From Neoscytalidium dimidiatum (taxonomy: Eukaryota > Ascomycota > Dothideomycetes > Botryosphaeriales > Botryosphaeriaceae): a DNA stretch of 64,000 bases. The position numbers and the translations under genes are program-made. The notes beneath the pieces are model-generated. The model saw nothing but the letters and a program-made list of their open reading frames with translations. It made no database searches and was not told the origin of the DNA. The DNA is taken from assembly GCA_037367355.1 (NCBI GenBank), contig CM074697.1, positions 4,030,001-4,094,000 on the forward strand, given 5' to 3'. Below are positions 34,294-45,943 of this stretch, piece after piece; the stretch's first letter is position 1; every line of letters begins with the position of its first letter.

Positions 34294-34345
34294 CGGGAGG
34301 CGGGAGGCGGGAGGCGGGAGGCGGGAGGCGGGAGGGGGGGGGGGA
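34294..34345 (+). repeat. (CGGGAGG)n tandem repeat ending in a G11 run
   Basis: Six or more copies of a 7-bp unit followed by a long G tract. It meets the usual G3+ loop pattern for a G-quadruplex many times over. Intergenic. Confidence 0.85.
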
Positions 34346-35348
34346 GAGGGCGAGGGTGCCAATCGAGGGCGACGTGAAAGTGGCGGACGCGATTGGCAGC
34401 GGCAGCGGCAGCGGCAGCAGGCGTCGAGGGTTGATCAAAAGAGACAGAATCGGCTATCGGCCAGTTTACCACGCGACTTGGTGACAGCAGCGGTCGCGCC
34501 GCCAGCGCCGCCAGCGCCGCCAACGGGCCCGGCCGCTCCCACCAACGTGCTGACCCCCCCACCCCGCCCGGCCGTTGCTTGCGCCTTTGCGCGATCACTT
34601 ACTGGCCCGCCGCGCCGCCCACCAGCCAGGCACGAGGACACCCGCTCGCACCGGGACCGGGGCCTCGCAAACCAGCGTGCGTGATCCTGAAACGTCGCCG
34701 AAGGAAGCCTGTTACCAGCACGCCGGAACCTTTCCTTCTCTCTTAATTTTTTTTTCTTGTGCACGAGGGGCACGGGTAGAAGAAGGGAAGGGCGCGCGCC
34801 AGTATTCCCCGATCCCCTTATATATTCCGTTGTTCGACAGGGCGAAAGAAGCTTTTTCGAACTTTGTTTTTTTTTTTTTTTTATTCACCATCTCTACCGG
34901 CCCCTCCCCCGGATCTTTATGCGAGTAAGCGGGGCCTGTGCCTGCATACACACGCACGCTACTCCGTAAAACGAACGTTACACAACACCGCTCGCCCGCT
35001 TCCGCTGCCGCCGCTTGCTTGCTACTCTGCTGCGCGACTGACGCCAGTGACCGACCGTGCCCGCAACCCCGCTCGAGCTCTGGACACCGGCACATTCATC
35101 ACTCGGCGGACTGTATTCCTGATAGGCCGGGAGGGAACCTGTGGCTATCGCTTTCGTCGCTGAGCTGGGGCTGAATTCACATTTCACACCGCCAGCCATG
35201 GACTCGTGGGTCGACCCGAATACCTTGTAGCTTGCGCCCGTTTGTTTTTCATGCCCACTACCATCACAGAAAGCACCGTCAGCCCATTACCAATACCAAT
35301 CCCTCCTCCCCTTCTACCATCCTCCCCCCCCCCCTAAAAGTAAAGCAA

Positions 35349-35444
35349 ATGCGGCCAGAAGAACTCCGTTCCGAGCTAACCACGGCCGCCGCGTCTCTCG
35401 GCGCGCCGCCACGCACAGTCCGGAGATGCGCATCCTGCAGCTGA
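35349..35444 (+). other. Possible upstream ORF (31 codons) overlapping the next start
   Basis: ATG 35349 opens a 31-codon frame (MRPEELRSELTT..., stop TGA 35442-35444) that overlaps the first codons of the GXWXG gene in another frame. It may be a uORF, or a true N-terminus if a splice or sequence error hides the link. Confidence 0.35.
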
Positions 35445-36076
35445 TCGACGAGGGCTCGGGCGAGGTGCGCGAGCTGGCCTCGCTGTTCGACGCCCTGGAG
35501 CCGGTCGAGCCCGCCGACCTCGTGGGCGACTGGTCGGGCGGCGACTTCCACGGCGACAACGCGGGCGCGACCGAGGGAACGCCGGTGCACCCGTGCCACG
35601 CGATGCTGGAGAGCTACCGGTGGGCGGGCATGGTGGTCGAGAGCGCCGACGAGGCCATGCCCGTCATGACGTGGACGGATGAGGGGAAGAGGGTTGAGAG
35701 CGAGTTTTGGGGGAGGGCCATGGTACGTGCCTTTTTTTTCCCCCCCCCCCCTCCCCTTCTCTTTGATTTTTCCCCACCTTCGTTTGTATGTCTCTTTCTC
35801 TTACATGTGGTGTCTCTCTTAATTTTTGTTTTTTTTTTGTTTCTGGTGGCCGAAAATCCGGGTGCATTTTGCTCACGTATTCCCCGTCTTTGCCATCATG
35901 AACAGGCTCGGGAAATGAAACTCAGGGGCGTCCTCTCGGCATCCTGCATCTTCGACAGGTGGCCCATCATATACCACTTCCGCCGCGTTTCGGACAACAC
36001 GCTCATGGGCTTCGTGGAGGCAAAGGACAAGGCGATGAGGGATGCTGGGGACTATTATTTCTGGGTCAGAAAGTGA
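35426..36076 (+). CDS. GXWXG / DUF4334 domain protein
   Basis: Small cytosolic-type protein of unknown biochemical function found in bacteria and fungi. Exons 35426-35722 and 35906-36076 (183-bp intron, GTACGT..CAG) give 155 aa. The intron length is a multiple of three, so the frame stays open through it, but the intron reads as low-complexity Phe/Pro. The GXWXG segment reads LFDALEPVEPADLVGDWSGG (~residue 15-35) followed by HGDN. After WGRAM the second exon gives AREMKLRGVLSASCIFDRWP, then IIYHFRRVSDNTLMGFVEAK, typical of DUF4334, and ends DYYFWVRK. No signal peptide or membrane segment. The start at 35426 is the ATG directly preceding the conserved region; see the overlapping upstream ORF. 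Confidence 0.85.
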   Translation: MRILQLIDEGSGEVRELASLFDALEPVEPADLVGDWSGGDFHGDNAGATEGTPVHPCHAMLESYRWAGMVVESADEAMPVMTWTDEGKRVESEFWGRAMVRAFFFPPPPPLLFDFSPPSFVCLFLLHVVSLLIFVFFLFLVAENPGAFCSRIPRLCHHEQAREMKLRGVLSASCIFDRWPIIYHFRRVSDNTLMGFVEAKDKAMRDAGDYYFWVRK

Positions 36077-39000
36077 GGAGAAGAGGGAAATGATCCGGAG
36101 GTGGGTCTGGGAGAGGAGACAATGATGACCTGATCGTAGAGGGAAATCGGAGAAGCAGAGGAATGAGGCTGCTGTCGCTGATATTTCAGAGGAGGTTCGA
36201 AGGAAGATTAGAGGCATTTGGACTAATCTCGAAGGGCAGATGGGGCTGGAAGCTTCTGCGTGGCATGGTGATTCTTCTCCTACTGAACATTTCTTTCTCC
36301 TTTCCTTTCCTTCTTCGTCTTCTGTTCTCTCAATCTCGAGCTAGAGCGGGCGTTTTGGTCACTTTTCTCAGGAGCGGAAGCGCTTTTTCCCTTTTCTTCC
36401 TCACGCATCAATAGATTGACGGCGGTCTCCTTGGACAATGTAGACGAGTAGTGGGGTGAAACGGGCCTTCAATGTTTGAGTTTTCTCTCTCCGAAACTCG
36501 GCTCCTTTCCTACTTCACCCTTTTCGCTTCATTTTCTTCATCCGCGTGCGTCTCGTCCCCTTCTCTGACCATCAGTATCCTCCTTGAACGGCAACGCCCT
36601 TCCTTTTCCCACTGATATGCAGCGCTCTTAGCTGGCAACCTCGAGCTTCCACCGCGTACGTGTCTAGTATACCAACCGCTCACGGCCGCGTCTTCCTCTG
36701 CACTCCCGAGTTCCACGCCCGAGTGCCAGTCCTTCGAACGTGAGCGGCCCTCGGAATCGACGCTACCAGGATTCGCATTACTCCTTCAGGCTCCTTTCCA
36801 TTCATGCTAACCCGCCTCGTGCTCGCCGTCAGCAGCTTTACCCATGCGTTATATTTTCAGACCATTGAGGATGCGAGCACGCGCTTCCCCGCCATGGCTA
36901 GCGCTTGTTGGCGGAGTACAGGGAAAAGCCTCCGCAAATTTTTTTTTTTTTCACATCCCCATTTCTTTCTCGTGTAAAGAGGAAGAAAAGCTGTTTTATC
37001 ATTTTTCCCAAGCTCGGCGGAGAAATCTGGGGGAAATGCGCCCGGGGGGGGGAAAGCGGAGAGATATCGGGCGGAGCTCAGACACACGGGGTTTCCCCCC
37101 CCCCCCCAAAAAAAAGGCATTTTCGATGCCGTCTCGTTGGGAAGACCCCGGGATTACCCCTAAGCGTGCCTCGCTTTCCTCGCGGGTCCGAAATGCTCAT
37201 CCATTGCCGCGGGGAGTTTCCGTGATACTGGGTTCGCTGGGTGAGGATCAAGGGAGGTTTGCTCACGGGGGGTGTTTTTTTCTCCCGTTCACTTTTTTGC
37301 GGTGCTGGTGCGGAAGTTCTCGGATTCGGTGTTGTCCCGTGCTTTTTTTTTTTTTTTTTTCAACCTGCGCTTCCTCATCCCATGCAGTGTCTGTCCCACT
37401 GTGCAATCAACCTAGAGAGAGACTGTCTTGTGCGCGGCGGAGCGGATGCCCCTCTGGAAGGAATAGATTCGCGGCTCGGTCAGGCCTCTATCCTGTCACG
37501 GCATCCGGGCTCTTGCGCAGTAGCTGCAAGGCGGTCTCCAGCGACGGAAGAGTCGGAGCACTCCTTGGACGCAAATGTCGTTTTTCGCTCGGCTACATAC
37601 CGTTGTGGCCACACCATCCGCTGGGCGGGCGTATCTGATACCGTGTAAAGACTCGGAATGCGTACCAATACAGGGCCCTTTGGAAGAGGAATCGGAGAAG
37701 GGAATGCGCTATGTAGACTTCGGAGGGATGACGAAAGTTGTGAACTACTGATATCTCCTTTCTGTTCCAGAATTCGCGGTGGCGTTCCGTTTGAAGGGAG
37801 GCCGTCGATCTCTGATGATGGGGTGAGTAATGGAACTGATAGCCTAGCACCTTTCAATTCCATCTTATTTGAGATGCTGAAGTGTACAACCAAGCTTTGC
37901 CTTGATCCGATGGCGTTTTGGTACGCTTGTGGAAGATCAACCGACGCCCGAGTTTTGAGGAGCCTTACCCAGATCATGAGAATAATGCCGAGAAAGTGTA
38001 CAGACCGAGGTGAGGTTGCATTGATAAAGGATTGCCAGAGTACATAACATGGTAAATTCACGGACTATCATCTCTAAAAAAAAAAAAAAAAAAAAGCCAT
38101 CTCGAGTGTCTCCGTTGATGTGGAAGAAATCCAATAACTCCTACAACTCCTTCTGCTGATTCTGACGGAGCTCTACTGTAAATAACATTTTAAGACTCCC
38201 ACCATCATTAAAGTTGATGTACAAGAACGGAAAAAAGGAACTTTGCCCCAAGAACTCGATAGGATGAATCAAGAGGTTTGCGGGAGTTGAAGAAGCAGCT
38301 ACAACGGTTGACAACTGTCACACTTCTGTCTATCTTTCATAATCGGCAAACAAGTCTTTACAAGAGGCTTCGGCAACGTGTATTGCTGTTAAAAAAAATG
38401 GTACCTTATAAAGCACCGGTGCAACAGAAGTCATTCGCCCTCAATATTAGTACCATGAGCCTACCACGGCTTTAACGCCCTCATGCCGACGTATATCTAG
38501 ACGCTGTCTTCCCCAGGCCTGATAATGAAGGAGATGATTACGCAATGTGCGGCAGCTGGACGGCCTGAAGTTTCAAAGGCAACCAAGGTGATTATAGATA
38601 ATATATCCATGGGTCTGCTATCGTGACTCGAACCACCCCTTCGTCACCTGGTCTGATTGTACTTAAATCATGTGTACGGCTTGACTTTCCACCATTGAAG
38701 CTATTTAATTGTGGTCATTCACATTTCCCGGGTTCTGGATTAGAAAGAGCCAGCACATACAGCACAAGGAATACCCGTGCTTTTCTTCTTGTGGAAGGTA
38801 GGTTGAGGAAACATTTCCCAATGGTAGAGATTTTGGGGAGATAGGAATATGAACCTTTTTCAATTCCATCAAGAGTATCCGGAAACTTTTTCTTTAGAAG
38901 GACTTTATTTGGGGAACGTCAATCACGAATAGTCATTGAATATCACAATTGCGGTTCGTCACAGTGAAACATCTCGAATCTGGTAGGACGTGCGGGAGAA

Positions 39001-42000
39001 AGAATCTCAGTGTTAATCCTTTCCAGATTGGAGACTTGTCTTGGCAGTTAATTTTTCTTTATCTTGAAAAGTAAAACCACCGCTCGCATAGCTCGTGCGT
39101 AGTTGATACTACCGTCCGGATGTCGATATTGCGCGAGACAGATGGATTTAAGCACCTAAAGACCACTTCGACGCTGTATACATTATTTAGAATGGTACTG
39201 CAATAATCCCAGAACATATTTTTACAAGAACCGAAGACGGAGAAGCTCCGCTTTGCCGTCGCCACTAAGCGCAGGTCTGCTGTCTATGCTTTGGCGGCAT
39301 GCACCCAGATCTGGACCACCAGGCAAAGCGAGATTCAGGAAAGGACTCTGCACACTCATGCTTACAATATGATCATTCAATCAACTCTGCCAACAGTCTG
39401 AACGCAAAGGCAAGCAGACGGAATTGCCCGCAGCTACAAATGGTTTCCAAGGGGCGCGTTTCTATCCCGAGTCTGCGCGAGCAAGTTCCCTGGGCCCCGA
39501 ACGATCTGATGTCTCTCGTTTCCTCGACCTCGCCCTCCATGTGGTCCGACATCCCGCATCGCCTCCTTTTGGAGACATTTTACGTTGGACAACCATCTGG
39601 AGGAGTTGCATTGAAGATAGAATAGGGGAGAAGCAGAAAGAAGAAAACGGCCAGGCTGACCTCCGACTACCGCAAGACCGGGCTTACAGACGTTCTGGCG
39701 AGAACCGGCTCGAAGGCGCCGAAATTGCAAGCGTATTACAGCCAAACCACAACAGCCGCTTGTGACCTGATACGGTTTGTTCTTCACGTCTTCTGACACC
39801 ATTCGCCTTCGATGACCATCTGATATACCTTCCGAGGCCCCGAAGTCGCAGAACACGAAGGCTTCAGCCGCGAATATGCGGATCGCCGCTGCCAATCCAG
39901 CCACCCGCAAAACGAAAAGTCTCGTGGATTCGCATCCGGGCGTAGCCGTCGAGATGGAGGGAACGGAGCGAAAACCCCGTCCGAGCCGTGTGCGATGAAA
40001 GCCGGCGCCTGCGCAACGGGTAATCCGGACGAGCGCGCGGGCGCGTCACTCTCGCTTACCTTCCATCACGATATGCGTAGCGATGTCGAGCATCATGACG
40101 TACCTTACCGTCAATCCGAGGAGGGGGAAAAATATAGTGTGGCATGATTTGAGTCGCGTAGCTGGCACGCGACATGGCTGTCGCCTCCCAGCTAACGCGT
40201 GGTGTGGATACGACCCTGACTCGCGTGCACACCGCGTGTCCGTCGCGACAAGAAAAAAAAAAAAAAAGTAAACAACGGGTGATGTGGCTGGTAGAAATGA
40301 TGTCAAACTTCTAAAAAATTCCGCGAAGCGAGCGGTGGAGAAGCTCGGCAGCAGATCTGGAGAAAAAAAAGAAACAAAAAAGGGTCTAAAAACGGAAAAC
40401 ATGGACTGAGGGATTGTGGGGGCGTCGAAAGACCTTGAGAAAGCACGAAAATAGAAAAAGAGCAGTCGAAGGGACAATATGTAACAATTATGACGAGAGG
40501 CTACGTTGTTCTCGACGGTTTTCGAGAAGGGCGTTCGAGAACGTTGGCCCGAGCTTCCTATTTGCTGGTTGAGTGTTGGAAAGCAGCGATTGGTGGTACA
40601 ACGCAACGAGTGACATCACGGCGTGCGGTTTGGGATGGTGTTCGGTTTGGGCGCTTATCGAAACAGAGTCGAGGCGTGAGTGGGTGGCACGGGGGCACGT
40701 GGTCGCAGCGATGCGAAGATCACCAACCACGAATCTTCCTGTGCAGCCAGCTCTCAAATCTTGAGACTGCAAGGCCGAGCGGATCATGATGTCAGCGAGC
40801 GAGTAAAGAACAGGTGTACAGCAACACCGAGTAGGAAAAGGAAAATGTTGGACGCGATTGTGTTGGCTGCTGACTCGTTGGGGACAAAAGCATCGGCCAA
40901 TCAGGGCTGGAAAAAGTTCAGCTGCAGCGAAATGCATTCAGCTCCAACGGAACGGATCCAGCTCAGAGCAGGTGCAATCCAGGAGCGTCACAAGACTGAT
41001 GACACGTTTGTGAATGGAAGCAGCCGTGTCAGTGTTGCAACCCGCAGACGATGACATCGCGCTCCGAGTCGAGAACCCTTTATGCTGCAAGATGGTATAC
41101 GCCTACAACCAACCGAACCGCAGGCCACGAGACGTGCGTCATCTCCGAAGGTTGAGAGTCAGTCCACTCGACCACAGCGAACGGCAGCTTTGCGGACCGT
41201 CCCGTACCTTGCATCCTGCCCATGTGGGTTGCTTCACGTGCAGGCAATTTCAGCCTTGTGCGCGTTGGGCCAGTTGCCAATTAAAAGTCGGCGTTAAACG
41301 CGCTGCCGTCATAATGGAGGCTCCTCCGGATTCGCTGCTGCTACCTTCCTCGCGGCAATTTTCAGGCACGGAGCTTTGGTAGCCTGAGAAGTTGCTGTAA
41401 CAGATCAGTTTCTTGGCTGCTGTTGCAAAATCTGTGTCGTGAGCGGGAGGGATGGTAGAGGAAGCATCACGTGTGAATCAGAGTCAGGCTGAGCTCTCCG
41501 GCCCGGGTGAGGAGAGATGCACCCTCGGCGACCTTGCCAATGCGAAGAAAAGGAAGCAATCTGCGGCGGGGTTGAGACATCGTGAGGCCCAAGGGCTTGT
41601 GTTGATATTTTCCGAGGAAGCATTGCGGTTGGGCCCCGACAACCAAACGGAGTGCCATGGTCCGATGAGGTGGCAGCCCAACCGCCCCTCACTATCGATA
41701 TTTTGCAGCAAACTTGATTTATCAGCCGCGGGAAAGGCTTGACCGGCATGGCCAGGAGCCTCATTGACCGGTCGGTGGCTGCCTGCCACTTCGCCGGCCA
41801 GGTGTTGCTGTACGCGACACCCCGCTCGAAAGACACGTCGGGCAGCAGGCACAAGCAAACAGCAGGATCGTGACAAGGTCCAGGGTCACACAGGAACCGA
41901 GATTCGAAACCGAGCAGGCTGGACAGGGCGTTACACCACCATTTTCAGGCGATGTTGTGACGGCGGGAGGAAGCGAGAATACGGGCTGGGCCCGGGGGGT

Positions 42001-44581
42001 TGCACGGCGTGCTGCCCACGTTTTCAGCCTGAGGCAACCCGCGGCACCGGTACCGTCAATGTCCTGCATGTTGCTTGTTTCAGAGACGGGAGATTCACAG
42101 AATGGCATGATGCGAGAATTGACGATGCGGCGGGCCGCGGACCAGGACGGGCACCGGCGTTGCCAGTGTGGAGAAGTGTGGAGATGGGGCTTCATCGGAT
42201 TGATTGGAGCCACGCTGGCACGGGCGTTCCAGAACGAAGCGGAAGTGCAGTCGGAACGCGCTCGAAGACTGAAACTGGAGGCAGGCAGGAAGGCGAGGTC
42301 GTTTGCGGATGACGCAGCGCGATGGAATCGTGTTGGGACGACGGCTTTCCAGATCGGGGCAGAAGAGGCAACTGGGGTGACGTCGACTGAGCAAAATGGG
42401 AGGCTGGCCGGGTTGAGTGAGCTGTTGTGTGGGGACGCACTGCAGGGCGTACGCGAGCGAGAGACATCGTCGGACGGTGCTGTTTCCGGGCAGCAGAGAG
42501 GGAGTGTGACCTGGTCGGGTGGAGTCGAGAGAAGGTCGTGGTGTCGCGGGAGGCTTGGAGGCGATCTGAGAACAGCGTGGAGACGGCGCGAGGGCTACGA
42601 CAGGGCCACAGGGCGGCAGGGCTTAGACAAACGGCCTCCTCGACGGTTGACGTCAGTTGAGCCGCAATCCAGCGGAGCGACGGCGGCGGCGGCGGCGGCG
42701 GCGGGTCGAACGGGCGCAGTCCAGCCAGGCGCAGGGCGCGAATGGCTGAGCCGGGGGGTCAGTGCGCTCCGGGGGCGGCGAGGAGGACGTGTTCGTCGGA
42801 GATGGCCGAATGAATGCTTGCCCGCCCGCGCCCAGCCGGCCATCCGGTTCGTCGAGGAGGCTCACGAATGAGCATCTGCAGAGGCCAAACTTTCCGAGCG
42901 GCACACCGGTGAGTCAACCAGGCCAGTAGGGCTACTAGCAACAGCGGCCGGCCTCTCAGAAGTACCGTTTAGAAGTGAACCGTGCAGCGTAGACCTACGT
43001 GGACCGCCAGGCGAATCCAAACACTCCCGCATCTTGCAGGACGGATCCGCTCGGCCCACGCGCGCTGCAGCAGCGGCCAGCGGCCAGAGCGCCCAAATCG
43101 ATGATCAGGGCAGTCTTGATGGCCACGCTCGCGAGACGCGCACAGAAGAATGCGTGACCACGAAGACGCCCGCATGAAACTACTGGAATTGGCCAGGCAG
43201 GCCAATATTGCGCCGGATTCCACAGTGGCGCGGAGCTGGGCGACGCGCTGCCTGCTCGTCACGCACTGAACTCAATAAATTGTCCTTTTGCTTTCTGGCC
43301 GTGCGCGTGCTCGAGAAGCCGTGGCTCGTGTCGCACGGCGCACCAGAACAAATGCTCAACCTCCAGGCATTCACTGCGGCAGGGCAGTTGCTTAACTCCG
43401 GCAGCCGTCTGACAGGAAGGGGGCTGCAGCTCCCCAGCATGCGATCGAGCAGACCCTGGGCACCGGTCAAGCTGATGCGGCATTCTGCCTGCAGCCGCCG
43501 GGAGTTTGACGCGCGCAGCGCTCGACCTGGACGCGGGCGCGAGTTCCAGAAGGGCCGTGTGGAGTTGGAAACGGGACGGCCCTGGCGTGCATCCGCAGCG
43601 CTGGCTCTAGACACACACAGGAAACACGTTGTTTGTTGGGTTGGTGTTTCATGCCCGGCCCTCGGTCGTGCAGCCGGTCAGGACGCGTGTGGTGAGCGTG
43701 GGTTCTGCAATCTCTGATTGTCGAATGACGGCGCTGTTGTGCCTGCGAGCGCGCGGGAGGATTGGGCGCGCGCGCGCAGTAGTGCATACAATTAGCAGCG
43801 GCAGCAGCAGGAGGAGTAGGAGCAGGAGCAGGAGGAAGCCCAACGGAGGCTTGGGACGGGAATGTCTCGCGTCTCAACGTGCATGACGAGGCCTGGACGC
43901 GCGACGGCCGCAGCCCTAGCCGGCTTGGGGGTGGGGTTCGAGCGCGGAGACGAGACGAGACGAGACGAGAGAGAGGGAGTCGAGAGGCTGTGCGTCCGCG
44001 CTGGAAGTGTCGGCAATCGGTCAGCGTGGGTGCGCCGCCTTGCCGCTTGGAGCAGCTTAGGGCTGTGCGAGAGCCGAAACGTGCGAATCGCGAGCGGCTG
44101 TTGGTGGGAACCCCGGCCGAAGCGTGTCCTTTACTCGCGCCCGCGCCACCACGACACAGCCAAACATGAGGCTTCACCCCCCAGCGACCCCCCCAGTGAC
44201 CTCACTCCCGTCGCCGGACGGGCCACCTCCTGTCCCGTGGCGCGTGCAGTCGCTGGCAGAGTCGCAGCAGTCGCGCCCGCCTGTAGAACTGGTGACGGCG
44301 CGCGGTGACGGCGGCCATGGCAGCGCCCGTGTCGCAGTCATCGTCACGTCGCCCTCGTCGTCGTCGCCGCCGCCCAGTTCCCAGAGCCGGTGCTAGCCAG
44401 TCGCCGGCTCGCCTGCCCCGGTGAGCCAATTGCAGCGCGGAAGAGTCTGCGGTGCTCTGACTGGCACCGCGTGCGCTGGTGGCGCCGTGCTGGGCGGGCG
44501 CACTGCTTCATCATGCGCGCAGCACCAGCAGCAAGCAGCACAGCAGCAGCAGCCCGGCCGCAGCACCCAGCAGCGGCAGCG

Positions 44582-44623
<42 letters not shown>

Positions 44624-45021
44624 CCAGTTGCAGACGCCTGATCGGCGCCGTGGGCTGGGGAGCAGGGGTGTGCAGTAGTGCTCAGGCACCCTTGTCCGTC
44701 TATACGCCATCCCAGGCATCCACCCATGCTCCCCATAAACATGCCCTGCTACATATATTCCGAGCCACCTTTCTTCTCTGGCCTCAGTCTATCACACCAT
44801 CTGTCTCGTCTACAAAAGCCCAACCTTCCCGGCTCATTTCCTCGAGTCAGCCACACCCCCCATCCTCCGAACCAACAACACTTCAGCCTATCACTGCTCT
44901 CCGGTCCGACATCACTTGCGGGCCGGACCATATCACGTCGACCTCCCGCTCCAACCATCCGCGAGTCAAGTTGGCGCCGCTACTTAAATCCCTCCTCAAG
45001 CCCAACCTCGCATCCACCACC
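36077..45021. other. Long gene-poor block
   Basis: About 9 kb. No reading frame shows a recognisable domain. 36900-37400 and 38070-38100 contain long homopolymers (T12, C14, T18, A21). 38000-39300 is AT-rich. 40600-44500 is GC-rich, with long chance frames on both strands, for example 333 codons at 41870-42871 and 236 codons at 43467-44177. (GGC)n lies at ~42677-42702, GAGAC repeats near 43955 and GCAGAC repeats at 44582. Whether transcripts exist cannot be judged from sequence. Confidence 0.45.
44582..44623 (+). repeat. (GCAGAC)7 hexanucleotide repeat
   Basis: Seven perfect 6-bp units preceded by CAG-rich DNA (44520-44580), about 400 bp upstream of the small orphan gene. Confidence 0.9.
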
Positions 45022-45735
45022 ATGCCTTCAATCCACCGCCAGTCCGCGATGCCTACCGTCGTCACCAAGCCCGCCGGCCCGCGCAAGGAGCGCGTGGTCG
45101 GCTTCGTCAAGGGCGAGGTCACCGGCGTCTCCCGCCCGGCCAACATCGCCGAGTCCTGGGCCCTGTACGACTTCGAGATGCATGCCCGCTCCTGCGCCGC
45201 GTGCCGCAACCCCTACGACGTCCACCGTTCCGGCCGTCAGCTTTGCGACGAGGGCCACAAGCTGGCGCAGCACGTCGCCCGCTTCCTGTACATGAAGCGG
45301 GACGGCGAGGCGTACAGCACCGAGGACGAGGATCGCCAGGTCGTCCGCGTCGAGATCCAGCCGAGCTACGAAGAGGCCCGTGGGCTGCTGCGCGCCATCG
45401 AGCGCGGCATGAGGCACCGCCGGCCATTCATCAGCATGGACCGCTCCTACCACGTTGCTCCGCGCCTCCCGGTCCGGCCCAAGCACCACCAGAAGCCGGT
45501 GCAGCCCGTGGTCCACGTCGAGCAGACTCCGCCTCTGCCTCCGCGGCCGCGGCACTCTGAGTACGACTGGCCGCAGTCGCCGCGCCAAGCGGTGATCAAC
45601 GTCGCGAAGCGCGGCTCTCTGTACGAGGCCGACCTGGCCGAGCAGCGCCGCAACTACGCAAAGTACAACGTCGAGGTGCGCGAGCCCTCGCGCAGGGACA
45701 TCCGCGAGCACCGTCACTCGGGCTACTACCGGTGA
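45022..45735 (+). CDS. Uncharacterised protein with a C/H-rich putative metal-binding motif
   Basis: Single-exon frame of 237 aa from ATG 45022, in an ideal context (CCACCATGCC). I recognise no named family, though the core resembles small uncharacterised ascomycete proteins. Core: GEVTGVSRPANIAESWALYD, then HARSCAACRNPYD, HRSGRQLCDEGHKLAQHVAR and FLYMKRDGEAYS. CxxC followed ~13 residues later by Cys and then Gly-His looks like a small zinc site. A helical stretch YEEARGLLRAIERGMRHRR follows. The C-terminal half is Pro/Arg-rich with PPLPPRPRH (a possible SH3 ligand) and ends HRHSGYYR. The open frame extends upstream to 44479, but only as low-complexity Arg/Ser from repeats, so that part is excluded. 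Codon bias (C/G-ending) supports translation. Confidence 0.75.
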   Translation: MPSIHRQSAMPTVVTKPAGPRKERVVGFVKGEVTGVSRPANIAESWALYDFEMHARSCAACRNPYDVHRSGRQLCDEGHKLAQHVARFLYMKRDGEAYSTEDEDRQVVRVEIQPSYEEARGLLRAIERGMRHRRPFISMDRSYHVAPRLPVRPKHHQKPVQPVVHVEQTPPLPPRPRHSEYDWPQSPRQAVINVAKRGSLYEADLAEQRRNYAKYNVEVREPSRRDIREHRHSGYYR

Positions 45736-45913
45736 ATGACGAGAGCGGAAGGTCGCGATACGTCTCTTCTCTTCACTACCACAAGCATCCATGATGATCA
45801 CGAATAACGACGTCACCGGAATCGCCACGGCGCGGGGCGGACGGAGGGGACTTCCTTGAGGGCCCAACACATTTCTCGGACTCAGTCTTGAGCGTTCCTC
45901 CGACGGCCGCTAC

Positions 45914-45943
45914 CAGCACCAGCACCAGCACCAGCACCAGCAC
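45914..45943 (+). repeat. (CAGCAC)5 hexanucleotide repeat
   Basis: Five perfect units, 180 bp downstream of the orphan gene stop. Confidence 0.9.

Larger units (their letters stand above)
31253..35348. other. Gene-poor region with G-rich repeats
   Basis: About 4.1 kb without a supported gene. It contains GGGGACGTGG-type repeats (31659-31697), a CGGGAGG repeat (34294-34345), (GGCAGC)n near 34397-34420 and several T10-T17 runs (31919, 33483, 34868). A 206-codon open frame at 31991-32611 has no domain. Confidence 0.45.

Noticed and set aside
41870..42871. 333-codon open frame on the plus strand
   Set aside because: Arg/Gly/Ala-rich, no domain, overlapped by several minus-strand frames in GC-rich DNA where stops are rare; it contains a (GGC)n-coded alanine run.
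43467..44177. 236-codon open frame on the minus strand
   Set aside because: Low-complexity Ser/Arg/Pro composition and no family; overlaps plus-strand frames of equal quality.
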